The notes below the pieces were generated by a model. It did no database searches. It was not told the DNA's origin and saw only the letters and a program-made list of their open reading frames with translations. A stretch of 6,825 nt of DNA from CAIOZW01 sp049317725 (GTDB lineage Bacteria; Acidobacteriota; Blastocatellia; RBC074), in assembly GCA_049317725.1 (NCBI GenBank), contig JBMOHS010000200.1, positions 1 to 6,825 of the forward strand. Direction: 5' to 3'. This document shows positions 1 to 6,825 of the stretch, in pieces (positions within the stretch are counted from its first letter, which is position 1; every line of letters starts with the position of its first letter). Position numbers and translations under genes: made by a program.

Positions 1-441
1 TTCAGCGTGACCAGTTCGCGGAGTATCGAGGCCTTTGCCGGGCGGATCACGGCGATCGTTGCGGTGGTTCTCTACCCGTTGACGGGAATTGCGCTGGTGG
101 TGGCCGGAGTGGTGGTCATGAACATGATGTTGGCGTCGGTGACGGAGCGTACGCGCGAGATCGGGATCCGGTTGGCGATTGGAGCGCGACGTGGCGACAT
201 CCTGCTCCAGTTTCTCTTGGAGTCGACTCTGCTGACGCTCGTCGGAGGAACGATCGGAGTCCTCCTGGCGGCGCTGCTCGTCTGGATTGCTCGATTGGCA
301 ACGGGGTTTCCGATTGGGGTGCCGTTATGGGCACTCTTGTCGGCCTTGTTGGTGGCCAGCTCGATCGGGGTCCTCTTCGGGGTGGTGCCGGCGCGGCGGG
401 CGGCGCGCCTTGATCCGATCGAAGCATTACGCAAGGAGTAG
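1..441 (+). CDS. ABC transporter permease, MacB/FtsX type (3' fragment)
   Basis: The C-terminal 146 residues of an inner-membrane permease are present; the reading frame is open to the left edge, so the true start is outside the window and the internal GTG at 7 is not a real start. Three hydrophobic segments are visible at about fragment residues 18-44, 75-100 and 104-128, the usual last three helices of an FtsX/MacB permease. After the first comes the family signature VTERTREIGIRLAIGAR (about residues 47-63), the cytoplasmic part that contacts the ATPase in this family. The protein ends with the typical ARRAARLDPIEALRKE tail. MacB-like permeases use ATP-driven conformational change across the inner membrane to move or extract substrates from the periplasmic side; the substrate cannot be read from sequence. 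A paralogue follows after 13 bases, so the two probably work together. The ATPase and any membrane-fusion partner would be upstream and are not seen. Confidence 0.93.
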   Translation, partial: FSVTSSRSIEAFAGRITAIVAVVLYPLTGIALVVAGVVVMNMMLASVTERTREIGIRLAIGARRGDILLQFLLESTLLTLVGGTIGVLLAALLVWIARLATGFPIGVPLWALLSALLVASSIGVLFGVVPARRAARLDPIEALRKE

Positions 442-445
442 GGAG
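433..445 (+). promoter_or_regulatory. Ribosome binding site of the second permease
   Basis: AAGGAG (433-438) overlaps the end of the upstream permease gene and GGGAG (441-445) lies 9 bases before ATG 455. Their position supports 455/458 as the start rather than 287, and suggests that the two permease genes are translationally close-coupled. Confidence 0.6.
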
Positions 446-454
446 AGACCGGCG

Positions 455-1720
455 ATGATGGATCGACAGCTTCTGCTCGACATTCTGCGGACGGTGGCCG
501 ATTCGCTGCGGTCGCACAAGTTGCGCTCCGCGTTGACGTTGCTTGGGGTCATGATCGGGACGAGTGTGGTGGTCATGGTTGGGGCGGTCCTGACGGGGCT
601 CTCCGCGCGGGTGGCGGCGATTACGGAGCGGAGCGCCCCGAACGTCATCTACTTCACCAAGGAGGAGAAGATTGGGCCCTCGTTCCGGACACCGAGCGCC
701 GAGGAGCGGCAGCGCAAGAACCTGACCTACGAGGACGCGCTGGCCGCGGCAAAGCTCGATCTGCCGCTCGATGTCTCGCCGCAGAAGATCCGCGGCAGTT
801 ATGGGCCGACCGGGGACAAGCCGACGATGACGGCGCGGGGACGGGAAGCGATCAATCCGCTGCTGCTCGGCGTCTGGGAGAACTTCCCGGACATCGTCTC
901 GGTGCGGGTCGAGCGGGGGCGCTTCTTCACCGAGGCGGAGCGGGAGACACGCGCCGAGGTCTGCGTCATCGGCTTCGGGATTGCCAGGCAGCTCTTCGAG
1001 GAGGACGATCCGCTCGACCAAGAGGTGCGGTTGGATGGACGGCTCTACCGGGTGATCGGGGTGCTCGAGAGCGGCTCGGGGCAGGGGATCATCGGCAGCG
1101 ATGAGCTGGATGAGCGGATCGTCTATGCGCCCTTCGAGACGGTTGCTCGCCAGTACCCAGAGATCGAATCGACAGCGATCGTCGTGCGGGCACCGGTGGG
1201 CGGGGTCGACGCAGTCATCGAGCAGGTGACGACCCTCTTCCGAATCCGTCGCAACGTCCCGGTCGAGGCGCCGAACAACTTCGGGGTCAACCGGGCGGAG
1301 CAGGTCTTCGAGGTGGTGCAGCAGATCATCCTGGGGCTGGCGGCGATCGTCGTCCCGATCGCCTTGGCGGGATTGGTGGTCGGGGGCGTCGGCGTGATGA
1401 ACATCATGCTCGTCTCGGTGACGGAGCGGGCGCCGGAGATTGGGATCCGGCGCGCGATCGGGGCGCGGCAGCGGGATGTCCTCTTCCAGTTCCTGGTCGA
1501 GGCGGTGGCGTTGACCGGAGTCGGTGGCGTGATTGGGATCCTCGTCGGGTTCCTCTTCGCCTTTTTGATCAACCTGGCGATCGATTTTCCGGCGGCTGTC
1601 CCGATGTGGGCGGTCCTGGTCGGTTTTTTGACCTCGGCGACGGTCGGGTTGATTGCCGGGATGTGGCCCGCCATTCGCGCGGCCCGGCTCGATCCGGTGG
1701 CCGCGATCCGTGGCGATTGA
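455..1720 (+). CDS. ABC transporter permease, MacB/FtsX type (complete)
   Basis: A 421-residue MacB-like permease. Residues 15-48 hold the N-terminal family pattern (LRSHKLRSALTLLGVMIGT) and the first membrane helix. Residues about 55-285 form the large periplasmic domain, including GRFFTEAE (155-162) and VCVIGFGIARQLF (169-181). Helices 2-4 lie at about 291-320, 347-375 and 382-404. The signature after helix 2 reads VTERAPEIGIRRAIGAR (322-338), with Pro327 where the neighbour and most family members have Arg. The C-terminus ARLDPVAAIRGD matches the family. The frame is open back to 287, but that extension overlaps the upstream gene and lacks family similarity. ATG 455 (or the adjacent ATG 458) follows AAGGAG and GGGAG at 433-445 and fits the family N-terminus. 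It probably pairs with the upstream permease; the required ATPase is not in the window. The substrate is unknown. Confidence 0.95.
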   Translation: MMDRQLLLDILRTVADSLRSHKLRSALTLLGVMIGTSVVVMVGAVLTGLSARVAAITERSAPNVIYFTKEEKIGPSFRTPSAEERQRKNLTYEDALAAAKLDLPLDVSPQKIRGSYGPTGDKPTMTARGREAINPLLLGVWENFPDIVSVRVERGRFFTEAERETRAEVCVIGFGIARQLFEEDDPLDQEVRLDGRLYRVIGVLESGSGQGIIGSDELDERIVYAPFETVARQYPEIESTAIVVRAPVGGVDAVIEQVTTLFRIRRNVPVEAPNNFGVNRAEQVFEVVQQIILGLAAIVVPIALAGLVVGGVGVMNIMLVSVTERAPEIGIRRAIGARQRDVLFQFLVEAVALTGVGGVIGILVGFLFAFLINLAIDFPAAVPMWAVLVGFLTSATVGLIAGMWPAIRAARLDPVAAIRGD

Positions 1721-1746
1721 GTCGGAATCCCTGACAAGTGGAAGAA

Positions 1747-1752
1747 GAGGAG
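1747..1752 (+). promoter_or_regulatory. Ribosome binding site of the MFS transporter gene
   Basis: GAGGAG lies 9 bases before ATG 1762. It selects this ATG over the in-frame GTG at 1738, which would place the purine-rich site inside the coding region and add eight acidic or polar residues not expected ahead of the first helix. Confidence 0.6.
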
Positions 1753-1761
1753 CGCAGCTCG

Positions 1762-3111
<1,350 letters not shown>

Positions 3112-3144
3112 GAGAGGTCGACGCTGCCAGGAAAAGAGGAGAGA

Positions 3145-3151
3145 AAGGAGG
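3145..3151 (+). promoter_or_regulatory. Strong Shine-Dalgarno of the metal-binding protein gene
   Basis: AAGGAGG is a perfect anti-16S match, 5 bases before ATG 3157. It is the best-matching site in the window and fixes the start so that the twin-arginine signal is included in the protein. Confidence 0.75.
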
Positions 3152-3156
3152 GAGGC

Positions 3157-4296
3157 ATGGCGGTGAGACGAGGAGACGGGTCGCCAGCGGCCCCTCGGGA
3201 CGCCCGGCGAGGCTTTCTGCGTGGAGGAGCGGCGCTGACCTTCTTCGCCGGGGTGACGGGCGGAGCAAGCTTGATGGGGGCGCGGCGCGTGCAAGAGCCA
3301 GCCGCGCAGGAGCCGCTCGTCTATGTCTGTCCGCTCCATCCGGACGTCCAGGCGAAGGCCCCGGGCCATTGCCAGAAGTGCAATACCAAGCTGGTCGCGA
3401 CCTCGGCGACGGCGAGCGGGACCCCAGAGTTCTACACCTGCCCGATGCACCCCGATATCATTGCCGGGCAGGAGGGCATCTGCCCGAAGTGCAAGATGAA
3501 GCTGATCAAGGGGGCTCCACCTGAGACAGAGGAGTTCCGGGTCCGCATCGAGACGTCTCCCTCGCCGCCGCGAGCGGGGCAGCCGCTGACGATGCGCTTC
3601 AGCGTCTTCCATCCGACGACCCACGAGCAGGTCAAGAATTTCAATATCCTCCACGACATGCCCTTCCACCTCTTCGTTGTCAGCCAAGACTTCGAGAGCT
3701 TCGATCACATCCACCCCGAGCTGCTTCCCGATGGGACTTTTCAGATCGAGACGCGGCTGCCGCGGGAGGGCTACTACAAGGTCTTCTGCGACTTCTTTCC
3801 GGGTGGGGGGATGCCGCAGGTGACCCATCACCATCTCATCACGGCTGGGTTCAAGGGCGATCTGGTCTCGTCGCTCGCGCGGTTGGAGCCGGAGCGGCCA
3901 GTCGATGGGCGGCTGGTCCGGACGATCGACGGGACGCGCTTTGAGCTGACCTTCGAGCCCTTTCCGCTCTACTCCGGGGAGGAGTTCGAGCTGCATTACC
4001 GACTGATCGATGAGAAGTCCGGCCAGCCAGTCCAGGACCTGCGCCCCTATCTGGCAGCGTGGGGCCATACGCTGATCCTCAGCGAGGACGGAACCGACTA
4101 CCTCCACTCCCACCCGACGGAGATGCTGCCCGAGGGGATGAGCGAGGAGGAGAAGCGGCGGTTGCCGGCGACGTCGGAGGTCACCTTCGATACCTTCTTC
4201 CCCCGCCCAGGGCGGTATCGCATCTGGTCGCAGTTTCAGCGGGCGGAGCAGATTTTGACCGTTCCCTTTACGGTCGAGGTTCCCCGCCTCTCGTAG
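3157..4296 (+). CDS. Tat-exported heavy-metal-binding protein, two CPxHP modules plus two His-rich beta domains
   Basis: A 379-residue protein. Residues 16-41 look like a twin-arginine signal: ARRGFLRGG followed by a hydrophobic stretch. No clear cleavage site is seen, so it may be released or stay as an N-terminal anchor. Two short heavy-metal-binding modules follow. The second, at 93-116 (YTCPMHPD, then CPKCKMKL; Cys95, His98, Cys109, Cys112), fits the family well. The first, at 56-79 (YVCPLHPD, then CQKCNTKL; Cys58, His61, Cys72, Cys75), is diverged. The rest is two related beta-rich domains, about 125-235 and 260-377. Each has a His, twelve residues, then HxHP (His171/His184/His186 and His304/His317/His319), resembling YtkA/FixH-like or cupredoxin-like periplasmic domains. 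The CPMHP module is known from copper-efflux adaptors and P-type ATPases, so binding of copper or a similar soft metal in the periplasm is inferred. No metal exporter is adjacent, so a role in metal storage, sensing or redox is open. Confidence 0.87.
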   Translation: MAVRRGDGSPAAPRDARRGFLRGGAALTFFAGVTGGASLMGARRVQEPAAQEPLVYVCPLHPDVQAKAPGHCQKCNTKLVATSATASGTPEFYTCPMHPDIIAGQEGICPKCKMKLIKGAPPETEEFRVRIETSPSPPRAGQPLTMRFSVFHPTTHEQVKNFNILHDMPFHLFVVSQDFESFDHIHPELLPDGTFQIETRLPREGYYKVFCDFFPGGGMPQVTHHHLITAGFKGDLVSSLARLEPERPVDGRLVRTIDGTRFELTFEPFPLYSGEEFELHYRLIDEKSGQPVQDLRPYLAAWGHTLILSEDGTDYLHSHPTEMLPEGMSEEEKRRLPATSEVTFDTFFPRPGRYRIWSQFQRAEQILTVPFTVEVPRLS

Positions 4297-4355
4297 CGTG
4301 GGGACACGAGCAAGCTGACGGAGAGAAGATCTCCCGGACGGTAATGGATGACAAT

Positions 4356-4362
4356 GGAGGAG
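4356..4362 (+). promoter_or_regulatory. Ribosome binding site of the S9 peptidase gene
   Basis: GGAGGAG lies 8 bases before ATG 4371. The in-frame ATG at 4344 has no comparable site, and the reading frame further upstream (open back to 4059) overlaps the metal-binding protein gene. Starting at 4371 also puts the signal peptide at the very N-terminus. Confidence 0.65.
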
Positions 4363-4370
4363 TGGCAGGC

Positions 4371-6611
4371 ATGAGGAGAAGGCAGGTGTGGCAGGGCAGT
4401 GGGCTGATCAGACTCTTGGTCGGAGCGGCGGTGGTGGTGGCGAGTGCTGGGTGGGGAGCTGCGCAAGAGAAGAAGCTGCTGACCCTCGATGACCTCTACG
4501 ATCCGGTGCGCCGGATCAACCTCAACGGGACCCCACCGATGGGGCTGACCTGGATCGATGCCACCCACTACCTCCAGCGGCGGGTTGATCCCCAGACGCG
4601 CCAAGCGGCCTACGTTCGTGTTGAAGCGCGAACCGGCAAGGCGATTCCGCTCTACGACTCTGCCAAGATGGTCGCCGCCTTTGCCAAGCTGCCCGGAATT
4701 GGCCCGGCCGGAGCCGAACGGATCGCCCGGCTCCCCCTCTCCTTCGAGGAGGGCTACCGCTCGGTCCTCCTCAACCACGCCAACGACCTCTTCTACTACC
4801 GGCTCGACAGTGACCAGGCGATCCGCCTCACCAACAGCGCCGAGCCGGAGGTCGGCGAGGAGCTGAGCCCGGACGGGAAGATGGTCAGCTTCGTCCGTGA
4901 CTTCAACCTCTACGTGGTTGATTTGGCGACCCAGCGGGAGCGGTCGCTGACCAAGGATGGCAACGAACGGCTCTTCAATGGCCGGCTCGACTGGGTCTAC
5001 CAGGAGGAACTCTACGGCCGGGGGAACTTCAAGGGCTACTGGTGGAGCCCGGACTCCGCCCGGATCGTCTATCTGCAACTGGACGAAACGGCAGTGCAGC
5101 CCTTCACCGTCGTCGACCACCTCACCCAGCAGCAGGAGCTGGAGGTCTACGCCTATCCAAAGGCGGGACAGCCCAACCCGACGGCGCGGCTGGGGGTTGT
5201 CGATGTCGTCGGCGGACAGACCCGTTGGGTCGACCTCTTCCGCTACCAGGGGAGTGAGCCGCTGATCGTCCGCGTCGGGTGGAAGCCAGACAGCCGCGAG
5301 GTGGTCTTCCTCATCGCCAATCGCGAGCAGAACTGGATCGATCTCAACCTCGCCGACCCGCAGACGGGCAAGGTGCGGACGCTCTTCCGCGAGACGTCGA
5401 AGGCCTGGATCGAGACCGATGGCCTGCGGCTGCCCGACTGGTTGCGTGATGGGGCCTTCCTCTGGGTGACGGAGCGCACCGGCTGGAAGCACATCGACCA
5501 CCACGCCGCCGATGGCCAGCGCCTCCGCTCCCTCACCTCCGGAAAATGGGAGGCACGCCAGATCCTCGGGATCGACGAAGCCAAGTCGGTCGTCTACTTC
5601 TCCGGCACCGAGCGGAGCCCGATCGGCAATGACGCCTACCGCGTTCAGTTCGATGGCACGGGGCTGCGCCGGCTGACCGAGAGAGACGGGACGCACCAAG
5701 TGGCCCTCTCTCCCGACTTTGCCCATTTCATCGATACCTGGAGCGACGCCTGGACGCCGACGCAGGTCCATCTGCGCACGGTCGAGGGTGCGCTCGTTCG
5801 CGCCATCGACGAGAACCGCGTCGCATCCATCGATCAGTACCAGCTCAGCCGCCCGGAGTTCCTCCAGGTCCCCACCCGCGATGGGTTCCAGATGGAGGCG
5901 ATGCTGATCAAGCCACCCGCCTTCGACCCCTCGCGCAAGTATCCCGTCTTCATCCACACCTACGCCGGCCCCCACGCCCAACAGGTCCGCAACGCCTGGA
6001 CCAGCGGGATGGGCAATCTTTGGCACCAGCTTCTCGCGCAGAAGGGTTATCTCGTCTGGATCTGCGACAACCGTTCCGCCAGTGGCAAGGGGATCGAATC
6101 GACCTGGACCAGCTACCGCAATTTCGGGGAGCTCGAACTGCGCGACATCGAGGACGGCGTTACCTACCTCAAATCGCTCCCCTATGTCGATGGGGCCCGC
6201 ATCGGGATCAATGGCTGGAGCTTTGGCGGGTACATGACCGCCTATGCCCTGACCCACTCCAAGAGCTTCCGCATCGGCATCTCCGGGGCTCCCGTCACCG
6301 ACTGGCAGCTCTACGACACGATCTATACCGAACGCTTCATGGGGACGCCACAGAACAACCCCGAGGGCTACGCGCGCAGCTCGGTCGTCAATGCCGCCAA
6401 GAACCTCCACGGGAAGCTGCTGCTCGTCCATGGCACCATCGACGACAACGTCCACCTCCAGAACACGCTGCAACTGGCCTATGCGCTCCAGAAGGCTGGC
6501 CACCCCTTCGATCTGATGCTCTACCCGCGCTCGCGGCACGGCGTGACCGATCCGCAGCTCGTCCGCCACATGCGTGCGCGAATGCTCGACTTCATCCTTG
6601 CTCATTTGTAG
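4371..6611 (+). CDS. Secreted S9B serine peptidase, dipeptidyl peptidase IV-like
   Basis: A 746-residue protein, close to the usual length of DPP IV. Residues 1-31 are a Sec signal peptide: MRRRQ, a hydrophobic core, then a GAA|Q cleavage site. Residues about 90-470 are the N-terminal beta-propeller, with DWVYQEELYGRG at 207-218; Glu212-Glu213 match the double Glu that holds the substrate's free amino end. The alpha/beta-hydrolase domain covers about 515-746. Tyr531 in HTYAGPHAQQ matches the oxyanion Tyr. GWSFGG contains nucleophile Ser617. Trp645, Tyr648 and Tyr652 (WQLYDTIYTERFMG) match the proline pocket. Asp691 and Asn693 in HGTIDDNVH and His723 in RSRHG complete the site. The family removes N-terminal dipeptides, preferably after proline, from peptides in the periplasm or outside the cell; a nutritional or peptide-processing role is inferred. 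Every key residue checked is present, so it should be active. It starts 74 bases after the metal-binding gene; G-rich repeats begin directly at its stop codon. Confidence 0.95.
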   Translation: MRRRQVWQGSGLIRLLVGAAVVVASAGWGAAQEKKLLTLDDLYDPVRRINLNGTPPMGLTWIDATHYLQRRVDPQTRQAAYVRVEARTGKAIPLYDSAKMVAAFAKLPGIGPAGAERIARLPLSFEEGYRSVLLNHANDLFYYRLDSDQAIRLTNSAEPEVGEELSPDGKMVSFVRDFNLYVVDLATQRERSLTKDGNERLFNGRLDWVYQEELYGRGNFKGYWWSPDSARIVYLQLDETAVQPFTVVDHLTQQQELEVYAYPKAGQPNPTARLGVVDVVGGQTRWVDLFRYQGSEPLIVRVGWKPDSREVVFLIANREQNWIDLNLADPQTGKVRTLFRETSKAWIETDGLRLPDWLRDGAFLWVTERTGWKHIDHHAADGQRLRSLTSGKWEARQILGIDEAKSVVYFSGTERSPIGNDAYRVQFDGTGLRRLTERDGTHQVALSPDFAHFIDTWSDAWTPTQVHLRTVEGALVRAIDENRVASIDQYQLSRPEFLQVPTRDGFQMEAMLIKPPAFDPSRKYPVFIHTYAGPHAQQVRNAWTSGMGNLWHQLLAQKGYLVWICDNRSASGKGIESTWTSYRNFGELELRDIEDGVTYLKSLPYVDGARIGINGWSFGGYMTAYALTHSKSFRIGISGAPVTDWQLYDTIYTERFMGTPQNNPEGYARSSVVNAAKNLHGKLLLVHGTIDDNVHLQNTLQLAYALQKAGHPFDLMLYPRSRHGVTDPQLVRHMRARMLDFILAHL

Positions 6612-6613
6612 GG

Positions 6614-6661
6614 GAGGGAAGAGGGGTGAGGGAAGAGGGGTGAGGGGTGAGGGAAGAGGGG
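6614..6661 (+). repeat. G-rich tandem repeat, 14-base unit
   Basis: The unit GAGGGAAGAGGGGT occurs at 6614-6627 and 6628-6641. A half unit GAGGGGT is at 6642-6648, and a third copy matches through 6661 (last base differs). It starts three bases after the peptidase stop codon. Runs of three to four G could form a G-quadruplex on this strand. Short peptide frames across it (Pro/Ser-rich on the minus strand) are translations of the repeat, not genes. Confidence 0.85.
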
Positions 6662-6789
6662 CTCACACGAAGACGCGAAGGCGCGAAGAGGGCAGGAGAA
6701 GGCAAGAGGGGGAGAGAGAAAGAAAGAATGGGAAAATGCTGGCAATGCGCCCCCCGATACCTTTGCGTCTTCGCGTCTTCGCGTGAGCC
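6660..6789. repeat. Imperfect inverted repeat element, 29-base arms
   Basis: The left arm, 6660-6688, begins GGCTCACACGAAGACGCGAA. The reverse complement of 6761-6789 begins GGCTCACGCGAAGACGCGAA. The arms match at 26 of 29 positions; two of the three mismatches become G-U pairs if transcribed as RNA. Inside each arm an 8-base motif close to RCGCGAAG repeats three times. The spacer 6689-6760 is purine-rich in its first 50 bases and encodes nothing recognisable. No transposase is present. It resembles the dispersed intergenic repeats seen in several bacterial phyla. As a transcribed stem-loop it could also protect or end the upstream mRNA, but there is no T-tract typical of an intrinsic terminator. 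Confidence 0.8.
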
Positions 6790-6817
6790 AACCAAACAAG
6801 CCCGCGCTGAGAGGAAT

Positions 6818-6825
6818 GGGCTCAC
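6818..6825. repeat. Possible start of a further repeat arm, cut by the window edge
   Basis: GGGCTCAC repeats the outer end of the left arm (6659-6666) in the same orientation. It may be the first bases of another arm beyond the window. Eight bases is short, so chance is possible. Confidence 0.35.

Larger units (their letters stand above)
6612..6825. other. Intergenic tail with no credible gene
   Basis: The 214 bases after the peptidase gene hold only the G-rich repeat, the inverted repeat and its spacer, and a short unassigned stretch at 6790-6817. From 6611 to 6730 about 105 of 120 bases on the plus strand are purines. Short open frames on both strands have low-complexity repeat-derived sequence and no start with a plausible ribosome binding site. 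No promoter was recognised. Confidence 0.75.

Noticed and set aside
287..454. Upstream extension of the second permease to position 287
   Set aside because: It overlaps the first permease in another frame, its translation is Arg/Trp-rich without family similarity, and a good ribosome binding site precedes 455.
4297..4334. Possible terminator hairpins between the metal-protein and peptidase genes (CGTG/CACG at 4297-4308; GGAGA/TCTCC at 4320-4334)
   Set aside because: Stems are only four and five base pairs and no T-run follows, so they are too weak to call.
4689..4733. A helix-hairpin-helix-like DNA-binding motif (LPGIGPAGAERIARL) inside the peptidase
   Set aside because: It lies near the start of the beta-propeller of a secreted peptidase, is a single short match, and the rest of the protein is a typical DPP IV-like enzyme. 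DNA binding is not supported.
4236..6605. A 789-codon open frame antisense to the peptidase gene
   Set aside because: GC-rich codon use keeps the antisense frame open. The translation has no recognisable domain and the sense strand has a complete catalytic triad and signal peptide.
6660..6789. CRISPR-like array
   Set aside because: The 8-base motifs are adjacent with no spacers of uniform length, and the two arms are inverted rather than direct repeats.
6574..6825. Short open frames across the 3' repeat region on both strands
   Set aside because: Their sequences are translations of the purine-rich tandem repeat and the inverted-repeat arms, with no ribosome binding site or known domain.

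Overview
The window holds five same-strand genes, followed by a repeat-filled intergenic tail. It is GC-rich and tightly packed. The envelope-type content (MacB-like permeases, a twin-arginine-exported metal-binding protein, a secreted DPP IV-like peptidase) suggests a Gram-negative, free-living bacterium. Tandem MacB-like permeases, S9 peptidases and 'CPMHP' metal-binding proteins are familiar in Acidobacteriota. That is a low-confidence lineage guess, because there is no rRNA or marker gene here.

Layout: (1) 1-441 is the 3' end of an ABC transporter permease, cut by the left edge. (2) 455-1720 is a complete second permease, clearly a paralogue of the first, 13 bases downstream. (3) 1762-3111 is a major facilitator transporter of the spinster-like type. 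(4) 3157-4296 is a twin-arginine-signal protein with two small Cys/His metal-binding modules and two copies of a histidine-rich beta-type domain. (5) 4371-6611 is a secreted S9B (dipeptidyl peptidase IV-like) serine peptidase with an intact triad. (6) 6612-6825 has no credible gene. It contains a G-rich 14-base tandem repeat, a 29-base imperfect inverted repeat enclosing about 70 bases, and what may be the first bases of another repeat arm at the right edge.

Gaps between genes are 13, 41, 45 and 74 bases, each start has a clear purine-rich ribosome binding site, and no convincing terminator lies between the genes. Co-transcription is possible but not shown. The permease pair forms an obvious unit; its ATPase should lie upstream, outside the window. 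The transporter, the metal-binding protein and the peptidase share no obvious pathway, and any link (for example metal or peptide handling at the envelope) is inference.

The most unusual items are the 2+2 duplicated architecture of the metal-binding protein and the repeat assembly after the peptidase gene. I see no defence system, CRISPR array, tRNA, rRNA or transposase.
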